From: Cerioporus squamosus
Lineage: Eukaryota > Basidiomycota > Agaricomycetes > Polyporales > Polyporaceae
DNA length: 64,000 bases
Direction of reading: 5' to 3'
Assembly (NCBI GenBank): GCA_022592435.1
Contig: JABYQS010000005.1
Coordinates: forward strand, 1 to 64,000
Shown: in pieces, positions 11,771 to 23,629 of the stretch
Layout: each line of letters opens with the position of its first letter
Position numbering within the stretch: position 1 is the stretch's first letter
Notes under the pieces: generated by a model
What the model was told of the DNA's origin: nothing
Seen by the model: the letters and a program-made list of their open reading frames with translations, nothing else
The model's database searches: none
Position numbers and translations under genes: made by a program

Positions 11771-12733
11771 GCAGCGCGACTTGTTAGCGGCCATTCTTCG
11801 CGTGTGCGTATAAGAGCAAGGGCGCAAAGCGGGGACGGTGCGGCGCAAGGGCCGGGAAAGCGCAAGCGTAAAAGCGTACTCACAATACTTTGTGCACCGG
11901 ACACACCTATTCTGCGGCCAAAGACAAGGGAGGCGGTATGAACACGAAGGCAGTGGTGACAGCAGTCGGGTCAACCGAGCCTGGCCTGTCTGCAGAAGAA
12001 TCAAAGTGAGCAGAAGTGAGAGCAGCGAGCACCGCGACCGACGACGACGAGGCTTAAGACGACCTGGTCAGCGACGGCATCACTCCAGACCCGGCTCTGT
12101 TGTCGTCCACGCGATCCGTCACTAGACGCCAGTGCCGACCGTCGCCATGATCGCAGCGGAGAAACACATACCAAGAAGGTGGGATCTGAATGAGTGTTGG
12201 ACTGTCGGACGCACAGCGAGGTTGCGTTGGAAGGCTGCGATGTCGAGAAGAAAGCCAGTAGATATAGAAATAACTGCAGCCGTCGTGCAGGCAACACAGC
12301 TGGCGAGCTCCAAACAACGCGGTCGATAGCCGATCCCAGTCGCAGTGGCAGTTCGACAACTGGTCATCATCCCAACCTGTCTTCAACTGCAAAGTGAATG
12401 CAAGCTGGGACGAGTCTCAATGGAATCGTCGGAAGACTGCGCATGGTGTGGTGGAAGGTGTGAGGAAAGGGCTGCGAAGCCCCACACCGGCCTTCCTTGG
12501 TCCGCCGACAGGTGGCGTGAACATTGTCTCATGTCAACTGTCCCCCGAGATGCCAGCACGGACAGTCGTAGAGCCATATGATTGGAGACAGGAAGTGCGT
12601 ACATGGGGCTTGGTATGACATAAGGGGAATCCGATGGTGTATTGTCCAGCAGGGTGTATAGCGAAACATGCAATGAGACAACAATGATGGATACAGACAG
12701 AACACGCGAGAGATGGTATGGAATACGTCGCAA
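11771..12733. other. Intergenic, one doubtful small minus-strand frame
   Basis: Just under one kilobase holds no recognised gene. On the minus strand, 12370 down to about 12060 contains a frame starting MMTSCRTATATGIGYRP and an intron-like GTATGT...TCTAG (about 12178-12124). The deduced short peptide is of unknown type and could be chance. The rest should include the 3' untranslated region of the E2 gene. Confidence 0.3.
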
Positions 12734-13683
12734 TCAGTCGGACTCCTCGTCAGAGATGGGCCGGTAATACTTGAGCAGCTGGATTTTGAACTCTGAAGGA
12801 CGCGAAACTCAGCCATGGAAGCAGGTGGTGCTGTATCAAGAATCTCTCACCTTCAGGAGAATCCCAGATGGCTGCAGCGTCCGGGTTGAGGGGAGACGCG
12901 TTGTTGGGCTCTATAGTGCTGCGTTCAGGCTCGCTCACGGGGATAACATGCAGTGAAGACTCACCACCAAGGAGCGATTGCAAGGACAACAGGATCGTCT
13001 GCACACTGTAAACTGCAGACCACTTGTCCTGCACGCACGCGCGTCATTCTCCAAATAACAAAACGCGTGAGCAGACTATCTCACCTGCAAAATGTCAAGA
13101 CAGATACCACCGCCGTTGATGTCAACATTGGGGTGGTAGCAAGGAGACTCAAACTTCATCGCTGGAGGCGCCATGGGGTAATTTGGCGGGAATTTAATCG
13201 TGATCTTGAACTTCAGTCCGGCGTAGACCTTGTTCCCCGAAGGAGCAGGCGCTCAATCAACCACGTAACAGGACGTCAGTGAGGAAGGCCGACTTACCGT
13301 GCCTGCAGGACCCTCGATCGTTCCCACCCAGTCAAAGAGGTTCGCGTCCGACTTCGGGAATGCGGACTGCGCGTGTTTGTGCAAGTCAGTGGACTCAATC
13401 TTGCTCAATGCCGTGCCAGCAGACACTTACGATTCCGGGCGAGGAGGACATCTGTCGGACCCTTCAGCATTGTTGCCTATAACTTTGGTCGCAGCAACAC
13501 TCACCATGAGAGTCATAAGCTCGTTGCTGAGTCTACCCACATATTATTCAGAACCAATCCAGGACCACTGACTCATACAACCACGCACCGTTTCGTCACA
13601 CTCCCAGCAGGGTCTCCTCCCGTTCCCGCCACCGAAGGCTTGGTCATGGCCCGAGGCGCGAGGGAAGTGGTAATTTGCTCCAT
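12734..13683 (-). CDS. UBC11: Ubiquitin-conjugating enzyme E2 C type (APC/C E2)
   Basis: UBE2C (UbcH10; Ubc11 in yeasts) is the E2 that works with the anaphase-promoting complex on cyclin B and securin. The spliced protein starts [18 protein letters not shown], the flexible tail of this class, followed by LSNELMTLM and [19 protein letters not shown]. The core has [23 protein letters not shown], and the catalytic Cys is in [31 protein letters not shown] and [13 protein letters not shown] follow. It ends [11 protein letters not shown]. The first exons are 13683-13589, 13532-13505 and 13451-13431, the last being only 21 nt. The HPN triad of E2 enzymes is present. UBC11 is the yeast name and is used by homology. 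Confidence 0.92.
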
Positions 13684-14004
13684 TCTAAGAGAGAAGAGTG
13701 CAGGGAGGATCGCAAGGAGGTGGTTAGGCAGGAAGACAGGGAGGGCACAGTGGTGGTCGTGTGTTGGGTTTCCTGCCGCGTTTTTGAACGCGTCTTGAAC
13801 GCATGTCACGTGTGACGTTCCGTCGACGCCCATCAACGCGTTGGGCGCTCCGTTTTGCCCGCGCGTCATGGCGGCGGGGTCTTCACTTCCACCGTGTCGG
13901 TAACTCCATCGCGCATGGAGACCGCATTGTGTATACCGGATATTAGGTGGGTGTATATAGAGCGTAATCTACGAGTATCCTGAAAGTCCATACAGCCCCA
14001 AACT
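13684..14004. other. Upstream region of the E2 gene and 3' region of the DUF3684 gene
   Basis: A 321-base gap between two genes on the same strand. It includes a TATATAG stretch near 13953 with no clear partner. No gene was seen. Confidence 0.4.
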
Positions 14005-17000
14005 CTACTTGCTTGACACAAGCTTCATGAACGCGGGAAGATAGGCCTCGCATATCGAGGAGAAATAGAACTCATGCTCCGAGTTGTGTGCTTGGACAAG
14101 GTTGTGCGCAATCTCGTGAGCAAGGGTGAAGTACCTGCGGCCTTGTTGTAAGCAGCTAGCCGACATAAACGACGTCCAACTCACCAGGAAGTGTATGCGT
14201 TCAGGAGCTGGCCTGATTGTACCTCCGCATCATCTGTAGACGCAAGGATAAGCTCTCGCATCAAGTAGGAACAGTCACGACACTCACGCCACTGTTCGAA
14301 GTATCGCAGATTAAGGAACAGACTGGCGTTCCTGTTGAATGCGATGAGGTCTCCAGCCCGGTCGTAGAAGATATGCAGGCTCGTCGGTGGGAGGGTAAAG
14401 ACTTCTTGCAAAGGGCGAATGGTATAGATGAAGCGCGCGAGCGACTCGCTCTTCGTCTGCATCAAGGTCCGAACGTCCGGGACATCTGGCAGGAGGTCAG
14501 CGTTACGTCAAATAGAGGGCTAATGAACGTTGTGCTCACCTTTAGCAACGAAGACCTTGATGCCACCCATCTCCCCGACAAGGGTCATGTCAGTTGGGTG
14601 TCCGGAGATGTCACAATAGCCTTCGTTCAGCGACTCTTTGACCATTTGCATGTTCTGCCTATTCCGCAGAGTCTCTCCCCTCTCCTCCTTACATGCCCTG
14701 ATAGCAAGATCAATGTTGGACGCTGGCGACTGGGGTCAGAAAACGCAAGTACGCAGAAGCTGAAACACGGCCAACCGATCAAGTTTCTCGGCGTTGCATG
14801 CGGATTAGGTGTTCGCGGGCGATCAGGGTGCGGTGGAGGAAGCAGAGGCGCTTGGCCGGGAGTGCTCGACTCTGCCTGATCCTTGGGCGGAAGTGCTGGT
14901 GCATCACTCGGTCCAGTAAATGTTGAAGCATCGTCCCCTCTACGTTTCCCTTTGAGGAAGTCGAAAGATTGGCGGATGGTGCTAAGAGGACGAGACCCAT
15001 GCTTCGATAACTTGTCGGGGGCACCGGGCGTCTCGTGGTCGATGAGAGCATCCTTGACTGTCTTGACGTCGGATTTCGGTGGAAGGGAAACCAGTGTGTC
15101 TGCTGAAGACGTTGGCGTAGATTGGGTAAGAAGGGCGGCCTTGGCGCGCATGGCCTCTTCGGCGGCCAGGCGGTTTGCCTTCTGCTGTCGCAGAATTCGG
15201 TCGACTAGGTTCAGGTCAATAACGCGCACCAAACCTCGTCGCAGCTGGTGTACGTACCGTTGTAACCTCTTCTCCGTAGCGCACGCAAATCCGTCGACAA
15301 AATGGTCATGAACAACAACGCATCGTTGACTTTTGGGGAGTCGAACAGGAGACGACACATTGAGGTTGACACTCTGGCAAATTCAGAGATAAGCATTCGT
15401 TAGTGGAATCAAATACATGTACTTACTCATACATGTCGACTTGATCGTTGCCAGCTAGCCACAGTTCAATGGGTCCACGACCAACCCTCCGCGCGACTGC
15501 AGACGCGTCTTGGCTCTTCGATGCACGCTTTTCACCGAACAGGAGTGTCTTGGTAACCGTGAGCTTGCCAAACGTCTTCACGATGAAGTTCTTCTCATTG
15601 TTCAGCCAGGAGTACGATACGCGGATCTTCGTGTGAGTATGTTCGTGCAGGAACAAAGGAAGACGTTCCAGGATGAGGACACGAGTCTCAGCCGCCTTGC
15701 GCGAGCCGACGACCTCACTACTCGTGTGGTAATCCTCTCGGACCATGGTGCTCAGGCGCTTGCAGCCCAGCTCCAAATAGAACTCTGGAGGAGCCACGCT
15801 TAGTAGATGCCATCGGTGAATAGCTCGCAGAACGGTACCTTCCAACAAGTCTTCCTGAGGAGCGGTGAAGATGACATCACCAAATAATTGGTAGGCATGG
15901 GTCTCGTCCGCAATGACAACCTTGTCCGGCGTGAGTAAATCATACTGGTACTCCCAGTCCTCTTCCTCGAGGTCAGCGGCAAGGTCATCAGGTTGCTTCT
16001 TGCTCGTTGCGGCGTTGTTCTTCCGCACGCGTCGGGACCCAAGGAGTACCGCAGACCGCTTCAGACGAGTCATAGTACCTGAGGATACAAGACGCCTGTT
16101 GACCGCAATGTTGCGCAATTCCGTGAGGTAACTGTGGCCATGGATCAGTTCCAGTGTTACACGGTGCGATTGAACTGACTACACACTTGTCCCGGCCTTC
16201 CGCAAGCTCATAGAACTGCCGAGGGTTGTCGAGAAGGATCTTTGCAATCTCCTCAACCGAAGGCTCGTGTTTGACACCACATGCGCTCAGGAAAGTATTC
16301 GCGGTTGCGCCAAAGTCCACGAACGTGAAGAGCTTGGAGTGGAACTGCGCCTGTGAGTCACCCTTGAAATAACACTGCGTCGGGGCGAGGTGGCGGAACG
16401 CCCCATTCGCGCTCTTCACGGGAATGATAGGAGTCTGTGACAACGCTCTCAATTCGGTTGGCGAGAACGCTAGACAGGCAGAGCAGATGAGCGGTCGTGA
16501 GATCAACAGACGCTCGGCACGACCTACCAGTTACGCGACTGGCAAGGGTTGCAAACCACTGCCTCGCGATATCCTCGGTTGGCGGCGGTGTTGACTTGAG
16601 CAAGTTAACCAGTCGTGGGCCAGGCGGATGTTCCGGAACCTTCAAGTGCATGAGAGCCTCCCCTTTCAGCGACGGATCAACGACCATGAATCCCAAGGCG
16701 GCCCACTCCGGCGCAGAGAATACCTGCAGCGAGTCATAGTATGAACATAAATCTGATCATGGTTGATCAGGGTTTGTACCTCATGAGGCTTTGCCAAGCT
16801 GCGAATTCCGCCTTTCACGGCGGGAATGAAGGCGACATTGGAGAAGGCGTCGGGGTCGTAGTCGGCGTAACGGGTCATATAGTTGTCGAAGAAATATTTT
16901 CGTGCCGCGTTCCGTATGGCCTCGTCATCACTAGCCATCAGGCCAACAAGCTCAGCTAGTGGCGGGTATCGACGCAGGCCAAGCTTGAAGAGGAACTTTG

Positions 17001-20000
17001 CTGCAACAGCAATGACGCATGAGAAACAGGCATCATCGAAATAGAAAGACTCGGTACCTTCTTCCGAGTTGCTCCTCCACTTGGGGTGGGTCCCCCAATC
17101 AATAACGGGCAACTTCAGTTCTTTAAATACGTCCAGTGGCTCGTAGAGCTCAGATGCCCTTTGCCGGGGAGTTTTACCATTCTCTGGCAACTTCTCGCCC
17201 TCACGTAACTCTCGAGGGAATGCCGAGGTCATCTTGAGCCGCTCGAGCTCGACAGGAGCCAAGGTTGATTGCACCGCGACCAAATACTTAATCAGCTCCG
17301 CGATGGTCCAATCTCCTGTCTTGATCATCCTGGGCAGTAGTGAGCGCGAGGAGGTCGTGAGCAGGACTAAATCTTCATACCTGTCGAAGACAATCTGCAA
17401 GTCGACATGCTTCCTCACCCCAATCGTCTGCAACAACTTCTCCATTGGACCCTTCACCGCTGTACCAGACGGGAGCGTGACCACAGGCAAATCGTGGAAG
17501 ATATGCGCATTCTGGAAGTACGCCTCCTCCGGCTTCTTCAACCCTGCGGACGTCGGGATACAGGCATGCTCCTTCAGAATAGACGCGATCTCCTCCTGGC
17601 GACTCTTTGGCAGCGACTGGCTCGCTCGAGCTAGCACACTGAGCACGCGTTCCGCCCATTGCGCGGACAAGTGCAGGTCGTGCTCGGCGTCGTGCGGGGC
17701 TGGAGGGTTCGTGATGTGACGTAACCACTCGACGATGCTCAGTTCGCGCCAGCCGAACGCGGCCATGAGCGATGATGGGTCGAAATGACGAGATATAGCC
17801 ACGGGGAGCAAGTGGGGAGGAAGTGGACCATCCGTCGGGATGAGCGCGCCAGAACTCCTGCTGTTCAAGAAACTCTCGACGACCGATAGCGGAATAATCT
17901 GTGCATTCTTCTCGCCTTTTTCCTCGATCGAGAGCACGGCAGCTCCCAGCAACTGCGTACGGACGTAGTCGAGATTGGTGTTGCTCCCCTGGGTGTACAT
18001 GTTTATCCACCACTTGAAGCAAGCGATCATCTCGGTCTCCGAGAGGGGACGATTCCGGAGTTCTTGCAAGACGTCCATGAAAGTGATCTCCTTGATCATA
18101 CCTCGCGCACGGAGGGTATCTACCATTGTCTTCGCCTGCTTCAAGACCTCTTCAGGGACAACCGGAAGGTCCTTGACGAAGCCGGAGAACGCAGGATCGG
18201 GATAGCGAACTTCAGACGCGTCCCGCACGCCAGAAGTCGATATCAGGGGGAATGGTGACTTGGTGCTCGAGAATAGGGACGTGCTGGTAGAACACGCGAA
18301 GAAGGCATCCTCGAGTGCCGCTGACACGACGGCAGAAGGCGTAGACGGGTGGAAGGTGAAGAATTTCAGGGCATGAATCGCACGATTCCGTAAAGAGGCT
18401 TGGACCTGGGGATCCACCGCTGAGTCGGGTCCCTTCGCTCGTGCTGTTGTCACTGCGTCGTTCCACAACACTCGCACGTTCTCCATCTCAATCTCGTAGG
18501 CAGCCCGGGCGAGGAAGCCACCCACATAGAGCAGTTCCTTGTTCCATACTGAAGCCAATCAGACTGGTCCTGCGTCATATGTGTCCTGTGACATACCTGC
18601 AACATTGCGATCCCTATGCCAACACCGAATGCATAAGATGCGAAAAACAGAGACGATTCTCGACTCACACAAGGTCGATGGACTCCCTCTCCACCGTTGG
18701 TATGAAGCGAGCAGCCATATGGCCGCCTAAACCAGTGGTTTGACCTGTTGCATGACCCTGAAAGGCAGTCAGAATCATTCCTTCGAGACATGCAGACTTA
18801 CTCACAATGAAGACTTTTGCTTGGCCAGTCCTGTAGGGAAGGGGAGATGTTATTACTTCCGATTTTTGTTATACTGCAGAAACACCATGCACCCTTCGAT
18901 ATCGGCGCGCAATCCTTGGAACACACTCCCTGTTGACCTGCCGTGTTTCTCATCTTCACTCTTGCTAGCGTCGTACTCGTCCTTCCCCGTCTACGCAAAA
19001 GGATGAGGTGCAAATTCTAGAAAAAATGGAGCCATCACTCACATAGATCAGCTCATACTTCATCCTTGTAGGTGGATTCTTCTTGGTTGACCTATTGAGC
19101 TCCGCGATCATCTTCTTGTCCAACTTCACGGCGATATCGGCTGCGAAGATGGACAACACCACGTTGCTTTCGATGATCGTCTCCGGGTGAACCTGCGGCA
19201 CTGGTGACGGCGCAGGCGCAGGCGTCAGAGTTCGGGATGGCGCCCCAGACGTGCCGGTCAGAGATGAGAATAGCGATGAGAAGAAGCCTCCTCCGCCAGC
19301 AGTAGGCTTCGGAGGCTCCTTCTTGGGCTGTGGCTTCTCAGTGCCAGCCATGTAGACCCATTGCATGACTTCCGCCTTGATGGAGAGAGCTAACGATTAT
19401 CATCAGAATCTCCTCTTGCTTACAAGTGTTCGTGTCCGCTCACGAGTCGCCTGTATGCCGCTTATTTGCATCGTGTTAAGCGGACTGGACGCCTTGAGAC
19501 CTCTCGGCACGCTCAATGCTTTGGGGATACCAGGAGCTTTCGTCAAGCGAGACAGCCGCTTGTCATCCAAGAAGACGCTGACGTCAAGAAGATGTCGCAT
19601 GAAAGTAATGGAGGACGCGAGGAATCGGGTGAAGTCGAACGGCGGAGGTATGGGTGTCGGTTCACGTAGCTCCATCTGGAACGTGGTCCAGGGGTCGTCG
19701 TTGGCGTCTTTGCGATTCCCTCGACGAGCGAAGAGCTAAGAGCACGTTAGCAAGGGTTTTGGAGGCTTGTTTTTGGTGCTCACCTGGTCCTTCTTATCTT
19801 TCCAATAGAAGTTCATCCACTGACCTGTTTCACTGCGGTCAGTCTTGTAAGCCCCGTAGGCAAGGAAATGTACTTACCACCCGAGAATACCCACGGCTCC
19901 TCCGTGACGGAGAACAAGCTATAGAAACCTGAGAAACTTGTTGGTTGGTAGGATCATCAGCGAGACGGGAGGCGTACTAACCTACGCCAAAAGCGCCGAT

Positions 20001-20556
20001 CTTCTCTTCGTCTGGATTCCCTTCCGCTGTTCCCGACTTTGAGCAACGGTCGCACCGCAGAGTATCAGAGAGTTGGCAGGCATACCTATCTTCTTCAAGC
20101 GACTCCAATCCTCGTCCCGAAAGACGATGCCGTTGTTCTTGAAGGACCACTGATGTACAAGGGCAGTCTTCAGGTCTGGCAAACTCCTCTCATCCTCCGG
20201 AACTACGCCATTCTCTTCTTGGCCATCGGTCTTGCCGTTCTTGCGCTGGAGATAGTCCTTGGTCTCGAAGTGGATCTCGACAGCGGTCGCACTTGCGTCA
20301 TCCGAGTTCTGCAGTAGTTCGCGGAACACTACCACACGGACACGTTCATGTCGGGCCCCTCTACACCGGGAGAATGCACGCACCTGTAAACTCGCCAGAG
20401 TAGCGGGCAAGGACCTTGTCTATGAGGGCGCGCTGGTTCACCTCCACGGACTCGTCGTACCCGGACTCCCACTGGGGAGCAACCAAACTGAATCAGCGTT
20501 CTGAGTACGCCCCCAGGGTCTATGAGACCTACGAGTGCATCCCGTGCGCTAGCCAT
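14005..20556 (-). CDS. Giant HSP90/sacsin-like ATPase protein with DUF3684 and a C-terminal WLM-like HExxH motif
   Basis: A fungal protein of roughly 1,800 residues encoded by many exons. It starts at ATG 20556; the short first exon joins across a GTAGGT...CAG intron to WESGYDESVEVNQRALIDK. The N-terminus is a GHKL ATPase fold of the sacsin/HSP90 kind: VFRELLQNSDDASATAVEI holds the N-box Glu and Asn, and IGAFGVGFYSLFSVTEEPW holds the G-loop. The long centre (one exon at 16700-18560) matches the fungal DUF3684 family. A Pro-rich linker lies near 14800-15000. The end reads YFTLAHEIAHNLVQAHN and SEHEFYFSSICEAYLPAF. HExxHx5H resembles the zinc site of WLM (Wss1-like) proteases. A role as a chaperone-like ATPase linked to proteolysis is inference; no substrate is known to me. 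Confidence 0.86.
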
Positions 20557-20770
20557 CGCGCACGTTCAGGTGCCGAGTCCTAGTCTCCTTCCGTGACTTA
20601 TCCGGGTCGTTGCAAGGGTTCTATAATGGGGTTTAAGCACGACTTCGTGAGGATTCGAATGGGGTTGTGAGCGATGAGCAAGCCGGAGACAGAACAAGGC
20701 AAGTGTGAAGTAGGTCGTGAATGCAGCGAGCGTATGAACTGCGGGCGAAGAAGAGTCGGAGAAAGAGGAG
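20557..20770. promoter_or_regulatory. Promoter side of the DUF3684 gene
   Basis: About 210 bases lie between the DUF3684 start and the retroelement remnant. No TATA box or other clear element was seen. Confidence 0.3.
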
Positions 20771-21255
20771 GTGCCAGTAGATGACACGAAGCTGCGCGAG
20801 GCGCGGCTTACGATGACCAGGGCGCGTCTACATACGCGTCGCGTCTCGCGAGGAATCGCGGGGATCGCGCAGATCGCGCGCGAGCGCTTCGCGTTTTCGC
20901 CCCTCTCCTCCCGCCGCTTTTGTCGACACAAGGGGGCCATCGAAGACGAGGTGCATGTTCTATTCGAATGTGAGGCCGCTCGGTTGGAGCAGCTCCGCTA
21001 GGCGCAGCTTTTGGACGCCCTCCTGATCCTCCTACTAGGCCTAATAGGTGCCCGGGAGCTTGCCGGTACCATCGCCTCTCGTCCTTCAAGTTCAAGGCGT
21101 TCCTGGATTTCGTTCTTGGGAAGAAGCGGTTGCTTGCAGTGTTTGCACAGTACGTTCTAGATGTCTTCCAGCTTGTTGAGACGGTCCCTTTTTTCTCTGT
21201 ACCCAATGTCAGTCCATTGGCAGGACCTACAGTAGCAGACCGCGTCCGATATTAG
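20771..21255 (+). pseudogene. Decayed LINE/RNase H retroelement tail
   Basis: Two plus-strand frames together resemble the C-terminal tail of basidiomycete retroelement ORFs. The first, ending at 21001, has a Cys/His knuckle (CRHKGAIEDEVHVLFECEA). The second, in another frame (21091-21255), reads FKAFLDFVLGKKRLLAVFAQ and continues YVLDVFQLVETVPFF before a stop. A stop codon and a frameshift separate them, so it cannot be functional. It sits in the roughly 1-kb space between the DUF3684 gene and QTRT2, close to both promoters. Confidence 0.6.
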
Positions 21256-21432
21256 ACGTCTCTGCTCTGTGGCGTGAATAGTGGTATTACATTTTTATTT
21301 TTTTACACAAGGCGTATGCCCGAGGCCGGCCTACGAATTTATGTTGTCGGGTAGTGTGCTCGCAATTGCAACTCGAGCGGTGCTCAGTTGCACTTGGACT
21401 ATACATAAATAACTTGAGCGCTTCGAATACGG

Positions 21433-21480
21433 TCTTCCTCCTCCTCCATCACCACCACACCACCACCACCACCACCTCCC
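21433..21480 (+). repeat. Pyrimidine-rich / CCA microsatellite
   Basis: An imperfect run of CTC, CAC and ACC triplets lies about 100 bases before the QTRT2 start. It is a simple repeat and may be part of a pyrimidine-rich promoter. Confidence 0.7.
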
Positions 21481-21580
21481 TCTCCTTCACGCTCGCGTCG
21501 CGGCAGTAATACTGAACTCAAACTTACGCGCGATTGCGCGCATTCCTGCGCTGTACATAGGCTCTCGTGGGCACTCGACA

Positions 21581-23365
21581 ATGTCCGCGTCTTCTCTTTT
21601 CACCCTCTCGGTCACCTCTGGAAAGTTTGGTCCCCGCACGGGAAGCCTCAACGTAGATCGCGAGGATGGCACACCGGTCATCCGCACCCCAACACCCGCT
21701 CTGCTCACAGCAACTTCGCGTGGAGTGGTTCCCCATTTCTCCAGAGATAATGTCCGTGTAACAGGCGCGATTCAGCATATCCAGTTGCCGTTCGAGTCAT
21801 TGTAAGATATCTCCGCCTTAGTGCATTTTTATGCTCCGCAAGTATTCCCTGACAGGTATTTCCATAGCCTCGATAGGAACCCCCCTGTGCTAACCCTCGT
21901 TGGTGGCTCGCGTCCCCTACACCAGTTCTTAGGGTACGAGACCGACAAGCATGTCATTGTATTGACTCTGCGCGACTCTTCGGACGGGCGGAAGATGCCT
22001 CCGAACGGGAATGACTTTGTGTCTGCACAGTGCACTCGGGGTGTACGCAAGGTGTGTGTCGTTTGCTACAGAGGCTGCGGAAAAGTGGTAATCTCCCCAC
22101 AGGTTAGCCCATCTGCGTGGAAGTCCTACGTGCAGAAGTGCAAGCCGGACCTTGTGGTGGCTCTGTCAGATACACCCTTCACACCACCGCCTCACTCCCA
22201 AAAACGCCTGACGAAGAGCATAGAACGATCAATCTCATGGCTCGCCGACTTCCTCAGACTTCCTGCCGATTCCTCTGCGAGCCGTCCACCAAACGTCCTC
22301 GCCCACCTTGTCGGTGGTGCTGATCCGCATGCCCGCGCCGAATTTGCGGATCGTCTTTCTGAGCCTATCGAGCACAAGGATGCGGCCGGGCTGTCACCGC
22401 TGAACACTCTCGATGACGGCGTCGCAGGATATGTTTTCGATCTCCTCCCCCTTCACACCGCCCTCAGGGCTGATGGTCCTCGACCGATGGAGCCTGCCGG
22501 GCCTGCAGACGAGCTGCTCAAAGTGAGCGACCGTCAACGGTCGTCGTCGGACTCGTCCTCTCAGCTCGCGGACCTACTGCAGGCGTCGCTGGACCCTTTG
22601 TCGATGTATAAACCACGCGTCGTCAACTCCCCGGTATCCCCTCACGAGATCTTACGACTAGTACGGGACGTTGGCGTCGACCTCGTCGACGGCTTCTGGG
22701 CACAGCGAGCGGCTGATGTCGGAATTGCATTCGATTTCCGCTTCCCTGTCCCGCCGCACCCAAGCACTGTATCCACGGAATGCCCTCCTCCGAGGACACG
22801 AGAGTGCGGCAAAGTAGACCTCGGCCATAACCTCTTCGACGCGAGGTACCGGCACGATCATTCGAGGGTGTCCTCCGGCTTCGCTGACGGACAGTCAATG
22901 GCAGGGTTTGGATGCGATGACCTGCCAGTTTGCCGGTGTACTGCATGCTCCCCACGCTCCCCGGCTTCTCACCTGTTGCACAGCTCCGTGGACGTTCAAT
23001 CGTGGCATGACTCACAGCAGCCTGTATTACCCTCGGTTACACAACCCCCTTTTGTCCGCTCGTACATCCATCACCTCCTTCACACGCACGAGATGTCATC
23101 GCATGCTCTTCTCGCCATGCATAATCTCACCGTCTTGTCTGCTTTCCTGGATGGGATCCGGGATGTACTTGCCCGGGAGTCTCCGCAGGTCGAGCTTGAG
23201 AAGGAAATCGAGCGTTTCGAGCAAAAGTACGACGAAGAGATGGTTCTATGGGATGAGGCCGCGGCCATGTGGTTAGATGTCGAGCATGCGAGGGGCAAGG
23301 GTAGGCTTGCAAGGGAGAGGGAGAAGCAAGCAGTTTCTACAATGGGTACCGCTGTCGTATCGTGA
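21581..23365 (+). CDS. QTRT2: Queuine tRNA-ribosyltransferase accessory subunit 2
   Basis: QTRT2 is the non-catalytic partner of QTRT1 in the eukaryotic enzyme that swaps guanine-34 for queuine in GUN-anticodon tRNAs, often at the mitochondrial surface. Three exons (21581-21801, 21856-22051, 22103-23365) give 559 residues. The start MSASSLFTLSVTSGKFGPRTG matches the family opening. The zinc ligands are a CxCxxC (CRCTAC, residues 416-421) plus the His in YIHHLLHTHEM, and LLAMHNL follows. A long Ser- and Pro-rich insert (about residues 200-330) makes it longer than animal QTRT2. The C-terminus is Glu-rich and probably helical. Function requires queuine salvaged from outside, since eukaryotes do not make it. 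Confidence 0.9.
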
Positions 23366-23629
23366 TGATCAGATGTATGACTCCCTTCCTCTACATGCTT
23401 AACCACAGCCGTGCACCGACGGGAGTAGGGGACACGCGCGCGTAAGTTACTTACATACCAAGTTAAGTACATACAGTAATAGAAGCTTACTTACTAGGCC
23501 GTTTCCCACGGGGTCCTGGGCCGAAATGGAGACGCCGATCGTCAGCTTACGCCCTGCTTGCTCCTTCTCCCCCTCCTCCTCCTCCCCTCGGCCAACGCAT
23601 GCACTACTACTAGCTCTAACTTATTGGCC

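Noticed and set aside
11272..11787. 171-codon plus-strand frame opposite the hypothetical gene at 11220-11693
   Set aside because: The minus frame has a correctly placed TATA box and a more natural start; the plus frame is a GC-driven mirror image.
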